Positions 1 to 11,064 of a stretch of DNA of 64,000 bases are shown here, piece after piece. Location of the stretch: positions 46,728-110,727 of the forward strand of contig CABJCJ010000005.1 in NCBI GenBank assembly GCA_902364065.1, in the 5' to 3' direction. Position 1 is the first letter of the stretch. Each line of letters begins with the position of its first letter. This stretch comes from Veillonellaceae bacterium SB90. GTDB taxonomy: Bacteria; Bacillota; Negativicutes; Selenomonadales; Selenomonadaceae. The position numbers were made by a program, and so were the translations under genes. Below the pieces are notes generated by a model. The model ran no database searches, was not told the origin of the DNA, and saw only the letters and a list, made by a program, of their open reading frames with translations.

Positions 1-23
1 ATCCTCCTTTCAAATGTCAATAA

Positions 24-209
24 TTACCAGCTGGCTTTGGTTACGCCAGGAATAGCGCCTTTGTAGCTCTGCTCGCGGAAGCAGATACGGCACATGTCGA
101 ACTTGCGCATGTAGCCATGCGGACGGCCGCAGATCTTGCAGCGGTTGTACTTGCGCGTGGAGAACTTCGGTTCTTTGCTCCACTTCTCAACCATAGACTT
201 CTTAGCCAA
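24..209 (-). CDS. rpsN: 30S ribosomal protein S14, zinc type
   Basis: Small-subunit protein S14 of the 3' (head) domain. The 61-residue length and the paired CxxC motifs (CKIC near residue 24 and CRIC near residue 40) identify the short zinc-binding form rather than the longer zinc-free paralogue. The start is a TTG at 207-209 that gives [10 protein letters not shown] and follows AAGGAGG with good spacing. It is the last complete gene of the ribosomal operon in the window. A further Shine-Dalgarno (GGAGGAT, positions 1-7 on this strand) sits just past its stop, so another gene, normally rpsH, follows outside the window. Confidence 0.97.
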   Translation of the reverse strand: MAKKSMVEKWSKEPKFSTRKYNRCKICGRPHGYMRKFDMCRICFREQSYKGAIPGVTKASW

Positions 210-223
210 GTTTCCTTACCTCC

Positions 224-763
224 TTATGCTTTGAACGGCATACCCATGAGTTTCAGGAGCTCTCTGGCTTCTTCATCCGTCTGTGCCGTCGTAACAATTA
301 CAATGTTCATGCCACGGATCTTATCGATTTTATCATACTCGATTTCCGGGAAGATGAGCTGCTCTTTGAGGCCGACTGCGTAGTTGCCGCGGCCGTCGAA
401 AGCCTTATCCGATACACCACGGAAGTCACGGACGCGCGGGAGAGCAACGTTCATGAACTTATCGAGGAACTGGTACATACGCGTGCCGCGCAGCGTTACT
501 TTGCAGCCGATCGGCATGCCCTCACGCAGCTTCCAGGCTGCGAGGGACTTCTTTGCACGAGTCAGAAGCGGCTTCTGGCCAGCGATGATCGTCAGATCGC
601 TCACTGCTGCATCGAGGGCCTTCGGGTTGCCGACAGCCTCGCCAACACCCATGTTGATGATGACCTTCTCGATTTTCGGGAGCTGCATCACGTTCTTGTA
701 GCCAAACTTCTCCGTCATGGCTTTGCAGACTTCGTTCTGGTATTTTTCCTGTAATCTATCCAC
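224..763 (-). CDS. rplE: 50S ribosomal protein L5
   Basis: 5S rRNA-binding protein of the central protuberance. The 179-residue length and the diagnostic segments [14 protein letters not shown] near residue 30, a [16 protein letters not shown] stretch near residue 80 and a C-terminal [16 protein letters not shown] region match the whole family. The start is GTG at 761-763. It lies between rplX and rpsN with gaps of 20 bp or less, in the usual spc-operon order. Confidence 0.97.
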   Translation of the reverse strand: MDRLQEKYQNEVCKAMTEKFGYKNVMQLPKIEKVIINMGVGEAVGNPKALDAAVSDLTIIAGQKPLLTRAKKSLAAWKLREGMPIGCKVTLRGTRMYQFLDKFMNVALPRVRDFRGVSDKAFDGRGNYAVGLKEQLIFPEIEYDKIDKIRGMNIVIVTTAQTDEEARELLKLMGMPFKA

Positions 764-783
764 TTATGTTCCTCCTTTCTCGC

Positions 784-1116
784 TTATTTCGTCTGGTCGA
801 TGACTTCGCCGCACTTCTTGCAGGCACGGACCATCTTGCCATTGACTTCCTTGTGGGCAACGCGCGTTGCCTTCTTGCAAGCCGGGCAGACGACCATGAC
901 TTTGCAGGCATGCATCGGAGCTTCCTTCACGAGGATGCCGCCCTGCGGAGCCTTCTGGTTCGGTTTCGTGTGACGCTTTACTTTGTTGACGCCCTCGACG
1001 ATAACCTTGCCCTTCTTCGGCATAGCCGTGATGACTTTGCCCTGTTTGCCTTTATCCTTACCGGACAGCACGACGACCGTGTCGCCCTTCTTAACGTTCA
1101 GTTTTACGAGTGACAA
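784..1116 (-). CDS. rplX: 50S ribosomal protein L24 with zinc-ribbon cysteines
   Basis: Assembly-initiator protein of the large subunit with an N-terminal KOW domain ([20 protein letters not shown]). I place the start at TTG 1114-1116, eight codons inside the longest open frame, because GGGGAGGTGC at 1121-1130 is a perfect ribosome site for it and the upstream codons lie inside that site. The protein is 110 residues. The C-terminal half carries two CxxC pairs (CPAC and CKKC), so this L24 probably binds zinc, a variant known in part of the Firmicutes. Confidence 0.95.
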   Translation of the reverse strand: MSLVKLNVKKGDTVVVLSGKDKGKQGKVITAMPKKGKVIVEGVNKVKRHTKPNQKAPQGGILVKEAPMHACKVMVVCPACKKATRVAHKEVNGKMVRACKKCGEVIDQTK

Positions 1117-1134
1117 AATAGCACCTCCCCACAA

Positions 1135-1503
1135 TTAAAGTACTTCAGGAGCCAGGGAAACGATCTTCATGAAGTCTTTATCGCGAAGCTCTCTGGCTAC
1201 TGGTCCAAAAATACGCGTGCCCTTCGGCGTCTTGTCGTCCTTGATGATGACAGCGGCATTCTCGTCGAAGCGGATGTACGAGCCATCTGCACGGCGCAGG
1301 CCCTTGACGCTGCGGACTACGACTGCCTTCACGACATCGCCCTTCTTGACCGTGCCGCCAGGAGCAGCAGACTTAACTGCAGCTACGATAATATCACCAA
1401 TGTTAGCGTACTTGCGATAGGAACCGCCGAGCACGCGGATGCACATGATCTCTTTTGCACCCGTGTTGTCACCAACATTCAGGATGGTTTGCTGTTGGAT
1501 CAT
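1135..1503 (-). CDS. rplN: 50S ribosomal protein L14
   Basis: Large-subunit protein at the subunit interface. The 122-residue length is exactly typical; the N-terminus [19 protein letters not shown], the central [13 protein letters not shown] and the C-terminal SLAPEVL are strong family signatures. ATG start with a GGAGG site upstream. It sits between rpsQ and rplX in the conserved order. Confidence 0.98.
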   Translation of the reverse strand: MIQQQTILNVGDNTGAKEIMCIRVLGGSYRKYANIGDIIVAAVKSAAPGGTVKKGDVVKAVVVRSVKGLRRADGSYIRFDENAAVIIKDDKTPKGTRIFGPVARELRDKDFMKIVSLAPEVL

Positions 1504-1533
1504 TGTTTGACCTCCTTCTTCGATAATTTTGGA

Positions 1534-1791
1534 TTATTTTGCACGCTCGATGACTTCAACAACTCTCCAGCGCTTCGTCTTGGAAAGCGGGCGGGTTTCC
1601 ATGAGGGATACCTTGTCGCCTACATGTGCGTCGTTCTTCTCATCATGTGCATGGAACTTTACCGTTCTCTTGACCGGCTTTTTGTAAAGCTTGTGCTGCT
1701 CGAGTTCCTCGACTGCAACCACAACGGTCTTGTCCATCTTATCGGAGATGACTTTACCAATTTTCGTCTTACGTACGTTTCTTTCGCTCAT
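1534..1791 (-). CDS. rpsQ: 30S ribosomal protein S17
   Basis: OB-fold 16S rRNA-binding protein. The start chosen is ATG 1789-1791 ([14 protein letters not shown]), because AAGGAGG at about 1799-1806 is spaced correctly for it; the frame is open eight codons further upstream but those codons cover the ribosome site. The protein is 85 residues. Conserved features include [11 protein letters not shown] and a C-terminal [16 protein letters not shown]. Confidence 0.97.
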   Translation of the reverse strand: MSERNVRKTKIGKVISDKMDKTVVVAVEELEQHKLYKKPVKRTVKFHAHDEKNDAHVGDKVSLMETRPLSKTKRWRVVEVIERAK

Positions 1792-1829
1792 CAGGGAGCC
1801 TCCTTCCTTTTGCATATCAGTTTCCGTGA

Positions 1830-2024
1830 TTAAGCCTTGAGCTCGTTCTCACGCTGGATCGTCTTGATGCGGGCGATCGTCTTCTTTACTTCTTTGATAC
1901 GCATCGGGTTCTCAAGCTGGCCGGTGGCAAGCTGGAAACGGAGGTTGAACAGCTCCTCTTTGAGCGAAGCAAGTTTCTGGTTGAGTTCCTCAGCATTCAT
2001 CTCGCGAATCTCATTAACCTTCAT
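1830..2024 (-). CDS. rpmC: 50S ribosomal protein L29
   Basis: Small helical protein near the polypeptide exit tunnel, 64 residues. It has the typical [14 protein letters not shown] start, the [16 protein letters not shown] motif and the [14 protein letters not shown] helix. Its start overlaps the end of rplP by 11 bp (2014-2024), indicating translational coupling. Confidence 0.97.
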   Translation of the reverse strand: MKVNEIREMNAEELNQKLASLKEELFNLRFQLATGQLENPMRIKEVKKTIARIKTIQRENELKA

Positions 2025-2457
2025 TTACTTCACCGCCCTCTGCTTTATTATCTTCCTTCATAACGAACTTCGTCTTGATCGGGAGCTTGTGACCAGCGAG
2101 ACGCATAGCTTCCATTGCGATCTCCTTGGAAACGCCGTCCATCTCGAAGAGGACGCGGCCCGGCTTAACAACAGCTACCCAGTACTCCGGCGAACCTTTA
2201 CCGGAACCCATGCGGGTCTCGGCCGGTTTAGCCGTTACCGGCTTATCCGGGAAAATCTTGATCCAGACCTGGCCGCCACGCTTGATGTAACGCGTCATGG
2301 CGATACGAGCTGCCTCGATCTGACGGTTCGTGATCCAAGCCGGCTCGAGGGCTACGAGGCCATACTGGCCATGGCTAACCGTATTGCCGCGATGAGCCTT
2401 GCCCTTCATACGGCCACGGAACTGCTTGCGATATTTGACTCTCTTTGGTAATAACAT
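2014..2457 (-). CDS. rplP: 50S ribosomal protein L16
   Basis: Large-subunit protein close to the A-site tRNA elbow. The N-terminus [17 protein letters not shown] and the [19 protein letters not shown] segment are diagnostic; 147 residues. The ATG shares one base with the TAA stop of rpsC (TAATG), and the 3' end overlaps rpmC by 11 bp, so three genes are tightly coupled. The acidic C-terminal tail ([13 protein letters not shown]) is slightly longer than in many homologues. Confidence 0.98.
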   Translation of the reverse strand: MLLPKRVKYRKQFRGRMKGKAHRGNTVSHGQYGLVALEPAWITNRQIEAARIAMTRYIKRGGQVWIKIFPDKPVTAKPAETRMGSGKGSPEYWVAVVKPGRVLFEMDGVSKEIAMEAMRLAGHKLPIKTKFVMKEDNKAEGGEVNEG

Positions 2458-3125
2458 TAAGCTTCGCTCCCTTCAGCTGCAGCCTTCTGCTGCTTTCTTT
2501 CCGGAAGAACTTCGCCCTTGAAGATCCAGACCTTTACGCCGATGCGGCCATAAGTCGTGTGAGCTTCTGCCGTACCATAATCGATATCAGCACGGAGCGT
2601 ATGAAGTGGAATACTTCCTTCACGATACGATTCCTTACGTGCGATCTCTGCACCGCCGAGGCGACCGCTGCAAGCGATCTTGATGCCCTTGGCGCCGAGG
2701 CGCATCGTGCGGCCAACTGCCTGCTTCATCGCGCGGCGGAAAGCGATGCGGCGTTCGAGCTGCTGAGCGATGTTCTCAGCAACGAGCGTTGCGTCCATAT
2801 CCGGCTGTTTGATTTCTGCAATGTTGATGTCCACGCGCTTCGTCGTGTAATTCTTCAGACCCTCTTTGATCTGCTCGATGCCCGAACCGCCACGGCCGAT
2901 GACCATGCCCGGCTTAGCCGTGTGGATCGTGATCTTCAGGCGGTTCTTGCTGCGCTCCGTCTCAATTCTGGAAACACCAGCTGCCTGAAGGCTCTGCTTC
3001 AGATAATCACGGATCTTGATATCTTCATGCAGGTTTGCTGCAAAATCTTTATCTGCATACCACTTAGCATCCCAATCCTTGACAATGCCAAGACGAATAC
3101 CATGCGGATTTACTTTCTGACCCAA
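2457..3125 (-). CDS. rpsC: 30S ribosomal protein S3
   Basis: Head-domain protein forming part of the mRNA entry tunnel, 222 residues. The N-terminus [20 protein letters not shown], a KH domain with [11 protein letters not shown] near residue 77 and a C-terminal domain with [12 protein letters not shown] are clear. The start is TTG (3123-3125) following AAGGAGGGAAACGG. The stop overlaps the rplP start by one base. Confidence 0.98.
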   Translation of the reverse strand: MGQKVNPHGIRLGIVKDWDAKWYADKDFAANLHEDIKIRDYLKQSLQAAGVSRIETERSKNRLKITIHTAKPGMVIGRGGSGIEQIKEGLKNYTTKRVDINIAEIKQPDMDATLVAENIAQQLERRIAFRRAMKQAVGRTMRLGAKGIKIACSGRLGGAEIARKESYREGSIPLHTLRADIDYGTAEAHTTYGRIGVKVWIFKGEVLPERKQQKAAAEGSEA

Positions 3126-3142
3126 ACCGTTTCCCTCCTTAC

Positions 3143-3478
3143 TCAGTTCTTCTCGTCAACGACGATGGTTACATGGGACGTACGCTTCAAAATCTTGAAG
3201 GCCTGTCCACGGGAACGCGGATGGATGCGCTTGAGCGTCGGGCCCTGGTCGACGAATGCCGTCTTGACGAAGAGCTTCTCGACGTCCATATCAAAGTTGT
3301 TCTCAGCGTTTGCAACAGCAGAACGCAGAACCTTCTCAACTACTTCAGCGCCAGCCTTCGGCGTGAATTTCAGAATCGCGAACGCTTCAGCGACGTTCTT
3401 GCCACGGATGAGATCCATGACCACACGAACTTTGCGCGGAGCGATGCGAACATATTTAGCTACTGCTTTCGATTCCAC
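3143..3478 (-). CDS. rplV: 50S ribosomal protein L22
   Basis: Large-subunit protein whose hairpin lines the exit tunnel. It is 111 residues, with the conserved [17 protein letters not shown] motif and a C-terminal hairpin region containing [15 protein letters not shown] followed by TSHVTIVV. The start is GTG 3476-3478 with AGGAGAATCCTT upstream. It lies between rpsS and rpsC. Confidence 0.97.
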   Translation of the reverse strand: MESKAVAKYVRIAPRKVRVVMDLIRGKNVAEAFAILKFTPKAGAEVVEKVLRSAVANAENNFDMDVEKLFVKTAFVDQGPTLKRIHPRSRGQAFKILKRTSHVTIVVDEKN

Positions 3479-3499
3479 AAGGATTCTCCTTTCGCAAAA

Positions 3500-3781
3500 T
3501 TATTTCAGAGCGGTCTTTCTCTCTTCGCCTGCATGGCCCTTGAAAGTACGCGTCGGAGCGAACTCACCGAGCTTGTGGCCAACCATGTCTTCCGTGATGT
3601 AAACGGGGACATGCTTGCGGCCGTCATGAACAGCAATCGTATGACCAACGAACTCCGGGAAAATCGTGGAGCTTCTCGACCAGGTCTTAACAACTTTCTT
3701 ATCGTTAGCCTCGTTCAGGGCCGTGATCTTCTTCATCAGGCTCTCTGCAACGTAAGGTCCTTTTTTAATAGATCTTGACAA
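3500..3781 (-). CDS. rpsS: 30S ribosomal protein S19
   Basis: Head protein that pairs with S13, 93 residues. It begins [19 protein letters not shown] and carries the family signature [22 protein letters not shown]; the C-terminus is [12 protein letters not shown] followed by a basic tail. The start is a TTG at 3779-3781 after GGAGGAGACACT. Confidence 0.97.
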   Translation of the reverse strand: MSRSIKKGPYVAESLMKKITALNEANDKKVVKTWSRSSTIFPEFVGHTIAVHDGRKHVPVYITEDMVGHKLGEFAPTRTFKGHAGEERKTALK

Positions 3782-3830
3782 AGTGTCTCCTCCTTTCGTC
3801 AGGCGGCACTAGGCTGCCTGTCGATTTCTA

Positions 3831-4658
3831 TTATTTCGTGCGTCCTTTGACGATGAGCTTGTCGGAAGCCTTCTTGCGACGGGTCTTGGCACCCATTGCG
3901 CATTTGCCCCACTTCGTAACAGGGTGCTTGCGGCCAACAGGAGAACGGCCCTCGCCGCCGCCATGCGGATGATCGTTCGGGTTCATGGCAACGCCGCGGT
4001 TCTCCGGGCGAATGCCGAGCCAGCGGGAACGGCCAGCCTTGCCGAGCGTGATGTTCTCGTGCTCGAGGTTGCCGACTTCACCGATCGTTGCACGGCAGTT
4101 GATGTGGACTTTGCGAAGCTCGCCGGACGGCATGCGGAGGAGTGCATAATCGCCTTCCTTAGCCATGAGCTGAGCGGACGTACCAGCACTGCGAACGAGC
4201 TGTGCGCCCTTGCCGATCTTCAGCTCAACGTTGTGTACCGTAGTACCAACCGGGATGTTCTTGAGCGGAAGTGCGTTGCCGACCTTGATATCAGCGTCCG
4301 GGCCGGAAACGACCTGATCGCCGACCTTGAGGCCGTTCGGTGCGAGGATGTAGCGCTTCTCGCCGTCTACGTAGTTGAGCAGAGCGATGCGAGCGCTGCG
4401 GTTCGGATCGTACTCAATCGTAGCGACGCGAGCCGGGATACCGTCTTTCGTGCGCTTGAAGTCAATGACACGATAGAGACGCTTGTGGCCGCCGCCCTGA
4501 TGACGGACGGTCAGACGGCCCTGCTGATTGCGGCCGCCCGTTTTCTTGAGGCGTTCCGTCAGGGACTTCTCAGGCTTGCTTGCCGTGATCTCATCGAACG
4601 ATGCGACCGTCATGAAGCGTCTGCCTGCAGAATATGGTTTAAAACTCTTTACTGCCAC
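3831..4658 (-). CDS. rplB: 50S ribosomal protein L2
   Basis: Primary 23S rRNA-binding protein close to the peptidyl-transferase centre, 275 residues. The N-terminal OB domain and C-terminal SH3-like domain are both complete; the segment [19 protein letters not shown] near residue 220 contains the conserved histidine needed for peptidyl transfer in other bacteria. The start is GTG ([10 protein letters not shown]) nine bases after AGGAGG. Order rplW-rplB-rpsS is the standard S10 arrangement. Confidence 0.98.
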   Translation of the reverse strand: MAVKSFKPYSAGRRFMTVASFDEITASKPEKSLTERLKKTGGRNQQGRLTVRHQGGGHKRLYRVIDFKRTKDGIPARVATIEYDPNRSARIALLNYVDGEKRYILAPNGLKVGDQVVSGPDADIKVGNALPLKNIPVGTTVHNVELKIGKGAQLVRSAGTSAQLMAKEGDYALLRMPSGELRKVHINCRATIGEVGNLEHENITLGKAGRSRWLGIRPENRGVAMNPNDHPHGGGEGRSPVGRKHPVTKWGKCAMGAKTRRKKASDKLIVKGRTK

Positions 4659-4681
4659 TTAAGTGTACCTCCTTTTCTCGA

Positions 4682-4963
4682 TTATGCTTCGAAGAACTCG
4701 ATGCTTTCGCCAGCAGCGAGCTTCACGATAGCTTTTTTATAGTCAGGGCGCTTGCCAGACGTGCGGCCCATGCGTTTCGTTTTGCCAAGTACGTTGACCG
4801 TATTGACCTTTTCAACCTTGACGTTGAAGATTTCAGCGACTGCTTTGGCAATCTCAATCTTGTTGGCTGCTTTCGCAACAACGAAGACGTACTTGCCTTC
4901 AGCCATGAGCTGAGTCGTTCTCTCAGTGATCAGCGGACGGATCAGGATATCACGTGCTTCCAT
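4682..4963 (-). CDS. rplW: 50S ribosomal protein L23
   Basis: Exit-tunnel rim protein that docks trigger factor and SRP, 93 residues. Starts [20 protein letters not shown], with the typical [20 protein letters not shown] helix-strand region. Its ATG shares one base with the stop of rplD (TAATG at 4961-4965), indicating translational coupling. Confidence 0.97.
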   Translation of the reverse strand: MEARDILIRPLITERTTQLMAEGKYVFVVAKAANKIEIAKAVAEIFNVKVEKVNTVNVLGKTKRMGRTSGKRPDYKKAIVKLAAGESIEFFEA

Positions 4964-5586
4964 TATGCGAATACCTCCTCGATGCGGGTGATGGCATCCT
5001 TCGTGATGAACAGCTTGCCATGATTCAGGATATCATAGACATTCAGTCCCAGCGCCTGGATAGCTTTTGCACCCGGAATGTTGCGTGCGGATTTCTCAAC
5101 GTTCTCTGCCTCGTCAGCCGTGACGAAGAGAGCCTTGGAATCTACGCCGAAGTCGCCGAGCATCTTGACAACCTGCTTCGTCTTCGGAGCATCGAAATCG
5201 AGGCTCTCGAGAACGATCAGATCGCCGCTCTTGACCTTATCGGAAAGTGCGCATTTGAGAGCGAGACGACGCTGCTTGCGCGGCATGGAGAAAGCATACT
5301 TGCGCGGATGCGGTCCGAAAACCGTACCACCGCCGACCCACAGCGGGCTGCGCGTCGAACCAGCGCGGGCACGGCCCGTGCCTTTCTGCTTCCAGGGCTT
5401 GCGGCCACCGCCACGGACAAAGCCGCGCGTTTTCGTGGCATGCGTGCCAAGGCGCTGAGCTGCGAGCTGCATAACAACGGCCTGATGCAGGAGGCCTGCA
5501 TTCATCTCTACGCCGAAGATGCTGTCATTCAATTCGATATCGCCAACCTGATTGTTGGTGATGTCATAAACTGCTACTGTAGCCAT
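4963..5586 (-). CDS. rplD: 50S ribosomal protein L4
   Basis: Tunnel-constriction protein and, in some bacteria, autoregulator of the S10 operon; 207 residues. The central loop sequence [19 protein letters not shown] near residue 65 is the hallmark. ATG start after AAGGAGGACACCAACAATT. It is coupled to rplW by a one-base overlap. Nothing in this window proves that S10 autoregulation by L4 operates here. Confidence 0.97.
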   Translation of the reverse strand: MATVAVYDITNNQVGDIELNDSIFGVEMNAGLLHQAVVMQLAAQRLGTHATKTRGFVRGGGRKPWKQKGTGRARAGSTRSPLWVGGGTVFGPHPRKYAFSMPRKQRRLALKCALSDKVKSGDLIVLESLDFDAPKTKQVVKMLGDFGVDSKALFVTADEAENVEKSARNIPGAKAIQALGLNVYDILNHGKLFITKDAITRIEEVFA

Positions 5587-5609
5587 AATTGTTGGTGTCC
5601 TCCTTCCAA

Positions 5610-6254
5610 TCAGTTTTTGCCCGGCTTAACGGTGCTCTTGATCACAACGAAGCTCTTCTTCGGGCCCGGAATTGCGCCCTTGATGAGGATAAGGTTGCGG
5701 TCTGCATCGACACGGACGACCGTGAGGCGCTGAACCGTAACGCGCTCGCCACCCATGCGGCCCGGGAGCTTCTTGCCCTTGAGGACACGTCCACCAGGAC
5801 CGGAAATCATGGCACCAGTGGAACCCGGCTCACGATGGGATTTGGAACCATGTCCCATAGGACCACGAGCGAAGTTGTGACGTTTGATACCGCCGGCAAA
5901 ACCCTTACCTTTGGAAGTACCCGTAACATCAACCAGTTCTCCAGCACTAAATATGTCAACGCCGATGGAATCACCGACTTTATATTCAGAAGCATCTGCA
6001 AGACGCATCTCGCGAATGAACTTTACAGGGCTTACGCCAGCCTTCTCGAAATGGCCTTTCAGGGGTTTGTTTACTTTATTTTCTTTAACTTCACCGAAGC
6101 CGAGCTGTACTGCGTTGTAGCCGTCAGACTCAACCGTCTTGTTCTGGATCACGATGTTGTTGCCAGACTCTACGACCGTAACCGGGACAACTTTGCCTTC
6201 TTCCGTGAAGATCTGAGTCATACCAAGTTTTCTACCTAAGATAGCTTTAGACAT
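5610..6254 (-). CDS. rplC: 50S ribosomal protein L3
   Basis: Early-assembly large-subunit protein, 214 residues. It opens with [16 protein letters not shown], and the [18 protein letters not shown] segment near residue 130, which includes the residues that reach the peptidyl-transferase centre, is intact. ATG start after AGGAGGTGGAATGA. It sits between rpsJ and rplD. Confidence 0.98.
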   Translation of the reverse strand: MSKAILGRKLGMTQIFTEEGKVVPVTVVESGNNIVIQNKTVESDGYNAVQLGFGEVKENKVNKPLKGHFEKAGVSPVKFIREMRLADASEYKVGDSIGVDIFSAGELVDVTGTSKGKGFAGGIKRHNFARGPMGHGSKSHREPGSTGAMISGPGGRVLKGKKLPGRMGGERVTVQRLTVVRVDADRNLILIKGAIPGPKKSFVVIKSTVKPGKN

Positions 6255-6272
6255 TCATTCCACCTCCTCGGA

Positions 6273-6584
6273 TTACAGTTTGATTTCGATGTCTACGCCT
6301 GCCGGCAGGTCAAGACGCATCAGAGCATCGACCGTTTTGTTGGTCGGCTGCAGAATGTCGATCAGACGCTTATGCGTGCGCATTTCAAACTGCTCACGGC
6401 TGTCCTTGTTGACATGCGGGGAACGCAGGATCGTATAGATGTTCTTTTCCGTCGGAAGAGGAATCGGACCGGATACCATTGCACCAGTCTTCTTTGCCGT
6501 ATCGACAATCTTTACGGCACTCTGATCGAGGGCTTTATGATCATAAGCCTTCAAACGGATTCTGATTTTCTGCTGTTTCGACAA
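6273..6584 (-). CDS. rpsJ: 30S ribosomal protein S10
   Basis: Head-domain protein S10 (NusE), also a subunit of antitermination complexes. The start is TTG 6582-6584 ([20 protein letters not shown]), seven bases after AAGGAGGAAAA; longer frames upstream read through the leader and have no family similarity. The protein is 103 residues, with the conserved [17 protein letters not shown] near residue 35 and a C-terminal [11 protein letters not shown]. The 174-base space upstream separates it from tuf. Confidence 0.97.
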   Translation of the reverse strand: MSKQQKIRIRLKAYDHKALDQSAVKIVDTAKKTGAMVSGPIPLPTEKNIYTILRSPHVNKDSREQFEMRTHKRLIDILQPTNKTVDALMRLDLPAGVDIEIKL

Positions 6585-6710
6585 TTTGTTTTCCTCCTTA
6601 TCGTCCAGGCTCTTGGCCCAAACATTTCTCCGTAACAGTTCCCTCGGGTACACCCGAGCCATCTGCCACGTCATCGCATTGGGGGGTACCATATATATTT
6701 TAACCTTTAA

Positions 6711-6738
6711 ATAAGAGCGACGCGAGCGCCGCTCTTAT
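6711..6738 (-). terminator. hairpin between tuf and rpsJ
   Basis: On the minus strand the nine-base arm ATAAGAGCG pairs with CGCTCTTAT around a ten-base GC-rich loop, 21 bases past the tuf stop. Only a weak U-rich stretch (TTTAAAGGTT) follows, so it is more likely a partial terminator or processing site than a full stop, allowing read-through into the S10 cluster. A second small hairpin with CTCGGG/CCCGAG arms lies in the rpsJ leader (about 6642-6657). Confidence 0.55.
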
Positions 6739-6758
6739 GAAAAGATTAAGTTTGAAGA

Positions 6759-7952
6759 TTAGCCTTCGATTTCCGTTACGCGGCCAGCACCAACCGTGTG
6801 ACCACCTTCGCGGATAGCGAAGCGCAGGCCCTTCTCGATAGCGATCGGGGTGATGAGCTCAACTTCCATCTCGACGTTATCGCCAGGCATAACCATCTCC
6901 GTGCCTTCCGGCAGTTTGACTACGCCAGTTACGTCCGTCGTGCGGAAGTAGAACTGCGGGCGATAGTTCGTGAAGAACGGCGTATGACGGCCACCTTCTT
7001 CTTTCGTCAGGACATAGACCTGAGCCTTGAACTTCGTGTGCGGATGAATCGTGCCCGGCTTTGCGAGAACCTGACCACGCTCGATCTCTTTGCGGTCGAT
7101 ACCACGGAGCAGAGCACCGATGTTATCGCCAGCCTCAGCGAAATCAAGCATCTTGCGGAACATCTCGATGCCCGTGACAACCGTCTGACGCGGCTCGTCC
7201 TGCAGACCAACGATCTCAACCGTATCGTTCATCTTGAGCTCACCACGCTCAACACGGCCCGTAGCAACCGTGCCGCGGCCAGTGATCGTGAAGACATCCT
7301 CGACCGGCATCAGGAACGGCTTAGCGTTGTCGCGCTCCGGCGTCGGGATATAATCATCAACAGCTTCCATGAGCTTGAGGATGTTCTTCTTCTGCTCTTC
7401 GTCGCCTTCGAGGGCCTTCAGAGCGGAACCAGCGATAACAGGGATGTCATCGCCCGGGAAGTCGTAGCTGGAGAGCAGCTCGCGAACTTCCATCTCAACG
7501 AGCTCGAGGAGCTCAGGATCGTCAACCTGGTCAACCTTGTTGAGGAAGACAACGATTGCCGGAACACCAACCTGACGAGCGAGCAGGATGTGCTCACGAG
7601 TCTGCGGCATCGGGCCATCAGCTGCGGAAACAACCAGGATAGCACCATCCATCTGAGCAGCGCCGGTGATCATGTTCTTGACATAGTCAGCATGGCCCGG
7701 GCAGTCAACGTGTGCATAGTGACGTTTCGGCGTCTCATACTCAACGTGAGCCGTGTTGATCGTGATACCGCGCTCACGCTCTTCCGGAGCCTTATCGATA
7801 TCTGCATAGTCTTCGAAGGAAGCCTTGCAGCCTTCCGTCTCGGAAAGGACTTTCGTGATTGCAGCCGTCAGCGTCGTCTTGCCATGGTCAACGTGACCAA
7901 TCGTACCGATGTTGACATGCGGTTTAGTTCTTTCAAACTTTTCTTTAGCCAT
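6759..7952 (-). CDS. tuf: Elongation factor Tu
   Basis: GTPase that delivers aminoacyl-tRNA to the ribosome, 397 residues, full length. G1 GHVDHGKT at residues 19-26, G3 [12 protein letters not shown] near residue 82, G4 NKVD near 137, and the C-terminal barrel ending RVTEIEG are all intact. ATG start after GGGAGGAAAACATCACA. It is the last gene of the str part of the operon and is followed by a hairpin before rpsJ. Confidence 0.99.
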   Translation of the reverse strand: MAKEKFERTKPHVNIGTIGHVDHGKTTLTAAITKVLSETEGCKASFEDYADIDKAPEERERGITINTAHVEYETPKRHYAHVDCPGHADYVKNMITGAAQMDGAILVVSAADGPMPQTREHILLARQVGVPAIVVFLNKVDQVDDPELLELVEMEVRELLSSYDFPGDDIPVIAGSALKALEGDEEQKKNILKLMEAVDDYIPTPERDNAKPFLMPVEDVFTITGRGTVATGRVERGELKMNDTVEIVGLQDEPRQTVVTGIEMFRKMLDFAEAGDNIGALLRGIDRKEIERGQVLAKPGTIHPHTKFKAQVYVLTKEEGGRHTPFFTNYRPQFYFRTTDVTGVVKLPEGTEMVMPGDNVEMEVELITPIAIEKGLRFAIREGGHTVGAGRVTEIEG

Positions 7953-7969
7953 TGTGATGTTTTCCTCCC

Positions 7970-10048
7970 TTATTCACCTTTGTTTTTTGCGACAATCTTG
8001 TCAGCAATATTTTTAGGAACTTCATCATAGTAAGCAACTTCCATGCTGTAGTTCCCGCGGCCCTGGGTCTTGGAACGCAAATCCGTCGAGTAACCGAACA
8101 TCTCGGAGAGCGGAACGAAGCCGTTGATGACCTGGGAACCATTGCGTGCTTCCATGCCATCGATGCGGCCGCGGCGGGAGTTCAGGTCGCCGATAACGTC
8201 GCCCATGTACTCTTCCGGAACCGTGACTTCGACTTTAACATACGGCTCGAGGAGAACCGGATTTGCCTTTTCTGCGCCGTTGCGGAACGCCATGGAACCA
8301 GCAACCTTAAACGCTGCCTCCGAGGAGTCGACTTCGTGGAAGGAACCGTCAAAGACCGTTACCTTGACATCGACAACCGGATAGCCGGCAACAACGCCTG
8401 CTTCCATAGCCTGCTTGACGCCATCTTCGATCGGCTTGATGAATTCCTTCGGAATTGCACCGCCGACGACTTTGTTTTCGAATACAAAGCCTTCGCCCGG
8501 CTCCTGCGGCTCGAGCTTGAGCCAGCAGTGACCGTACTGGCCATGACCACCGGACTGGCGGACGAACTTGCCTTCTGCCTCGACAGACTTGCGGATCGTC
8601 TCGCGGTAAGCAACCTGCGGCTCGCCAACTTTGCAGTCGACCTTGAACTCGCGGAGCATACGGTCAACGATGATCTGCAGGTGAAGCTCACCCATGCCGG
8701 AGATGATTGTCTGGCCCGTTTCCTGGTCCGTGCGGACGCGGAAGGTCGGATCTTCTTCAGCGAGCTTCTGAAGGGCAACGCCCATCTTCTCCTGGTCGTT
8801 CTTCGTGGACGGCTCAACCGCAACGGAGATAACCGGATCCGGGAAGACCATGGACTCGAGGATGATCGGATGCTCTTCATCGCAGAGCGTGTCGCCCGTC
8901 GTCGTGTCCTTGAGGCCGACGGCAGCAGCGATATCACCGCTGTAAACGCGGTCAATTTCCTTACGGTTGTTGGCGTGCATCTGCAGGATACGGCCGATAC
9001 GCTCTTTCTTGCCCTTCGTAGAATTGTACACGTAGGAGCCACCATCGAGGATACCGGAGTAAACGCGGAAGAATGCGAGCTTACCAACGTAAGGATCCGT
9101 CATGATCTTGAATGCGAGTGCGGAGAACGGAGCCTCGTCACTTGCCGGACGATGGTCTTCTTCACCCGTCTCAGGATTCACACCAGCGATCGGCGGGATA
9201 TCCGTCGGAGCCGGCATGTAATCAACAATCGCATCGAGGAGCGGCTGAACGCCCTTGTTGCGATAGGAAGTACCGCAGGTAACCGGGCAGAGCTTGCACT
9301 CGACCGTACCCTTGCGGATGACCTTCTTAATCTCTTCCTCGGTGATCTCTTCACCGCCGAGGTATTTCTCCATGAAGTCATCATCGAGCTCAGAAAGAGC
9401 CTCGAGGAGGATCTCACGGTATTCTTCAGCCTGATCCTTCATGTCATCCGGGATTGCAACCTCATCCTCGACTTTGCCGAGATCGTCTTCATAGACGATG
9501 GCTTCCATCTTGACGAGATCGACGATACCCTTGAAGGAATCCTCAGCACCGATCGGCAGCTGGATGGCAACTGCATTTGCATTGAGGCGTTCCTTCATCA
9601 TCTTGATGACGTTGAAGAAGTCCGCGCCGGTGATGTCCATCTTGTTGACATAAGCCATACGCGGAACGTTGTAGTTCTCAGCCTGACGCCAAACGGTTTC
9701 AGTCTGAGGCTCGACACCGCCGCGAGCAGTCAGGACTGCTACAGCGCCATCGAGTACGCGCAGGGAACGCTCAACCTCTACCGTGAAGTCCACGTGACCC
9801 GGCGTATCGATGATGTTGATGCGATGATTCTTCCAATGGCAGGTCGTTGCAGCGGACGTGATCGTGATACCACGCTCCTGCTCCTGAACCATCCAGTCCA
9901 TCGTTGCGGCACCATCATGTACCTCGCCGATCTTGTGGTTTACACCCGTGTAGAAGAGGATACGTTCCGTGGTCGTCGTCTTACCGGCATCGATGTGAGC
10001 CATGATACCGATGTTACGAGTTTTTTCAAGGGAATACTCTCTTGCCAC
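7970..10048 (-). CDS. fusA: Elongation factor G
   Basis: Translocase GTPase, 692 residues. G1 [15 protein letters not shown] at residues 17-31, switch [22 protein letters not shown], and a domain IV with [15 protein letters not shown] are present, and the C-terminus is the canonical domain V. The start is GTG 10046-10048 with a reasonable upstream AAGGAGCG. The 17-bp spacing to tuf and 33-bp spacing to rpsG fit the conserved rpsL-rpsG-fusA-tuf order. Confidence 0.98.
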   Translation of the reverse strand: MAREYSLEKTRNIGIMAHIDAGKTTTTERILFYTGVNHKIGEVHDGAATMDWMVQEQERGITITSAATTCHWKNHRINIIDTPGHVDFTVEVERSLRVLDGAVAVLTARGGVEPQTETVWRQAENYNVPRMAYVNKMDITGADFFNVIKMMKERLNANAVAIQLPIGAEDSFKGIVDLVKMEAIVYEDDLGKVEDEVAIPDDMKDQAEEYREILLEALSELDDDFMEKYLGGEEITEEEIKKVIRKGTVECKLCPVTCGTSYRNKGVQPLLDAIVDYMPAPTDIPPIAGVNPETGEEDHRPASDEAPFSALAFKIMTDPYVGKLAFFRVYSGILDGGSYVYNSTKGKKERIGRILQMHANNRKEIDRVYSGDIAAAVGLKDTTTGDTLCDEEHPIILESMVFPDPVISVAVEPSTKNDQEKMGVALQKLAEEDPTFRVRTDQETGQTIISGMGELHLQIIVDRMLREFKVDCKVGEPQVAYRETIRKSVEAEGKFVRQSGGHGQYGHCWLKLEPQEPGEGFVFENKVVGGAIPKEFIKPIEDGVKQAMEAGVVAGYPVVDVKVTVFDGSFHEVDSSEAAFKVAGSMAFRNGAEKANPVLLEPYVKVEVTVPEEYMGDVIGDLNSRRGRIDGMEARNGSQVINGFVPLSEMFGYSTDLRSKTQGRGNYSMEVAYYDEVPKNIADKIVAKNKGE

Positions 10049-10081
10049 TTTTAATATCGCTCCTTAATGATATAGAAGGGA

Positions 10082-10591
<510 letters not shown>

Positions 10592-10610
10592 TCAGGCAGG
10601 AATCCGTTTC

Positions 10611-10994
10611 TTATTTCTTCTTCGCTTTGGCTTTCTTCGCACCGTACTTGGAACGGCCCTGGCCGCGATCCTGCACACCGGCAGTATCGAGCGAACCACG
10701 GATGATGTGGTAACGAACACCTGGCAGGTCCTTGACACGACCGCCGCGAATCAGAACAACGCTATGCTCCTGAAGATTATGACCAATGCCTGGGATGTAT
10801 GCGGTAACCTCGATGCTGTTCGTCAAACGAACACGGGCAACCTTACGCAGAGCCGAGTTCGGCTTCTTCGGCGTAGACGTGTAAACACGCGTGCAAACAC
10901 CACGTTTCTGCGGGCAATTCTTGAGTGCTGGTGCTTTGGACTTCTCCTGCATGCTCTTTCTGCTCTTACGAACTAACTGATTGATAGTAGGCAT
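10611..10994 (-). CDS. rpsL: 30S ribosomal protein S12
   Basis: Decoding-centre protein. I start it at ATG 10992-10994 ([12 protein letters not shown]), directly after AAGGAGGTGCATGT; the frame is open seven codons upstream but those cover the ribosome site. The protein is 127 residues. The loops [20 protein letters not shown] and [17 protein letters not shown], where streptomycin-resistance changes occur in other bacteria, carry the usual lysine residues. C-terminal lysine-rich tail as in the family. Confidence 0.98.
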   Translation of the reverse strand: MPTINQLVRKSRKSMQEKSKAPALKNCPQKRGVCTRVYTSTPKKPNSALRKVARVRLTNSIEVTAYIPGIGHNLQEHSVVLIRGGRVKDLPGVRYHIIRGSLDTAGVQDRGQGRSKYGAKKAKAKKK

Positions 10995-11064
10995 ACATGC
11001 ACCTCCTTCCTTCATATTGAGAATTTATTATTTATTAAAACCCCGAAGCAGTGCTCCTGAGTTT

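Noticed and set aside
6585..6758. L4-type autoregulatory leader of the S10 operon
   Set aside because: A short hairpin and AT-rich stretch are visible but not the known L4-binding fold; too weak to annotate as such.
8336..10054. Plus-strand frames opposite fusA, tuf and other ribosomal genes
   Set aside because: Produced by strong codon bias in highly expressed genes; no start signals and no similarity.
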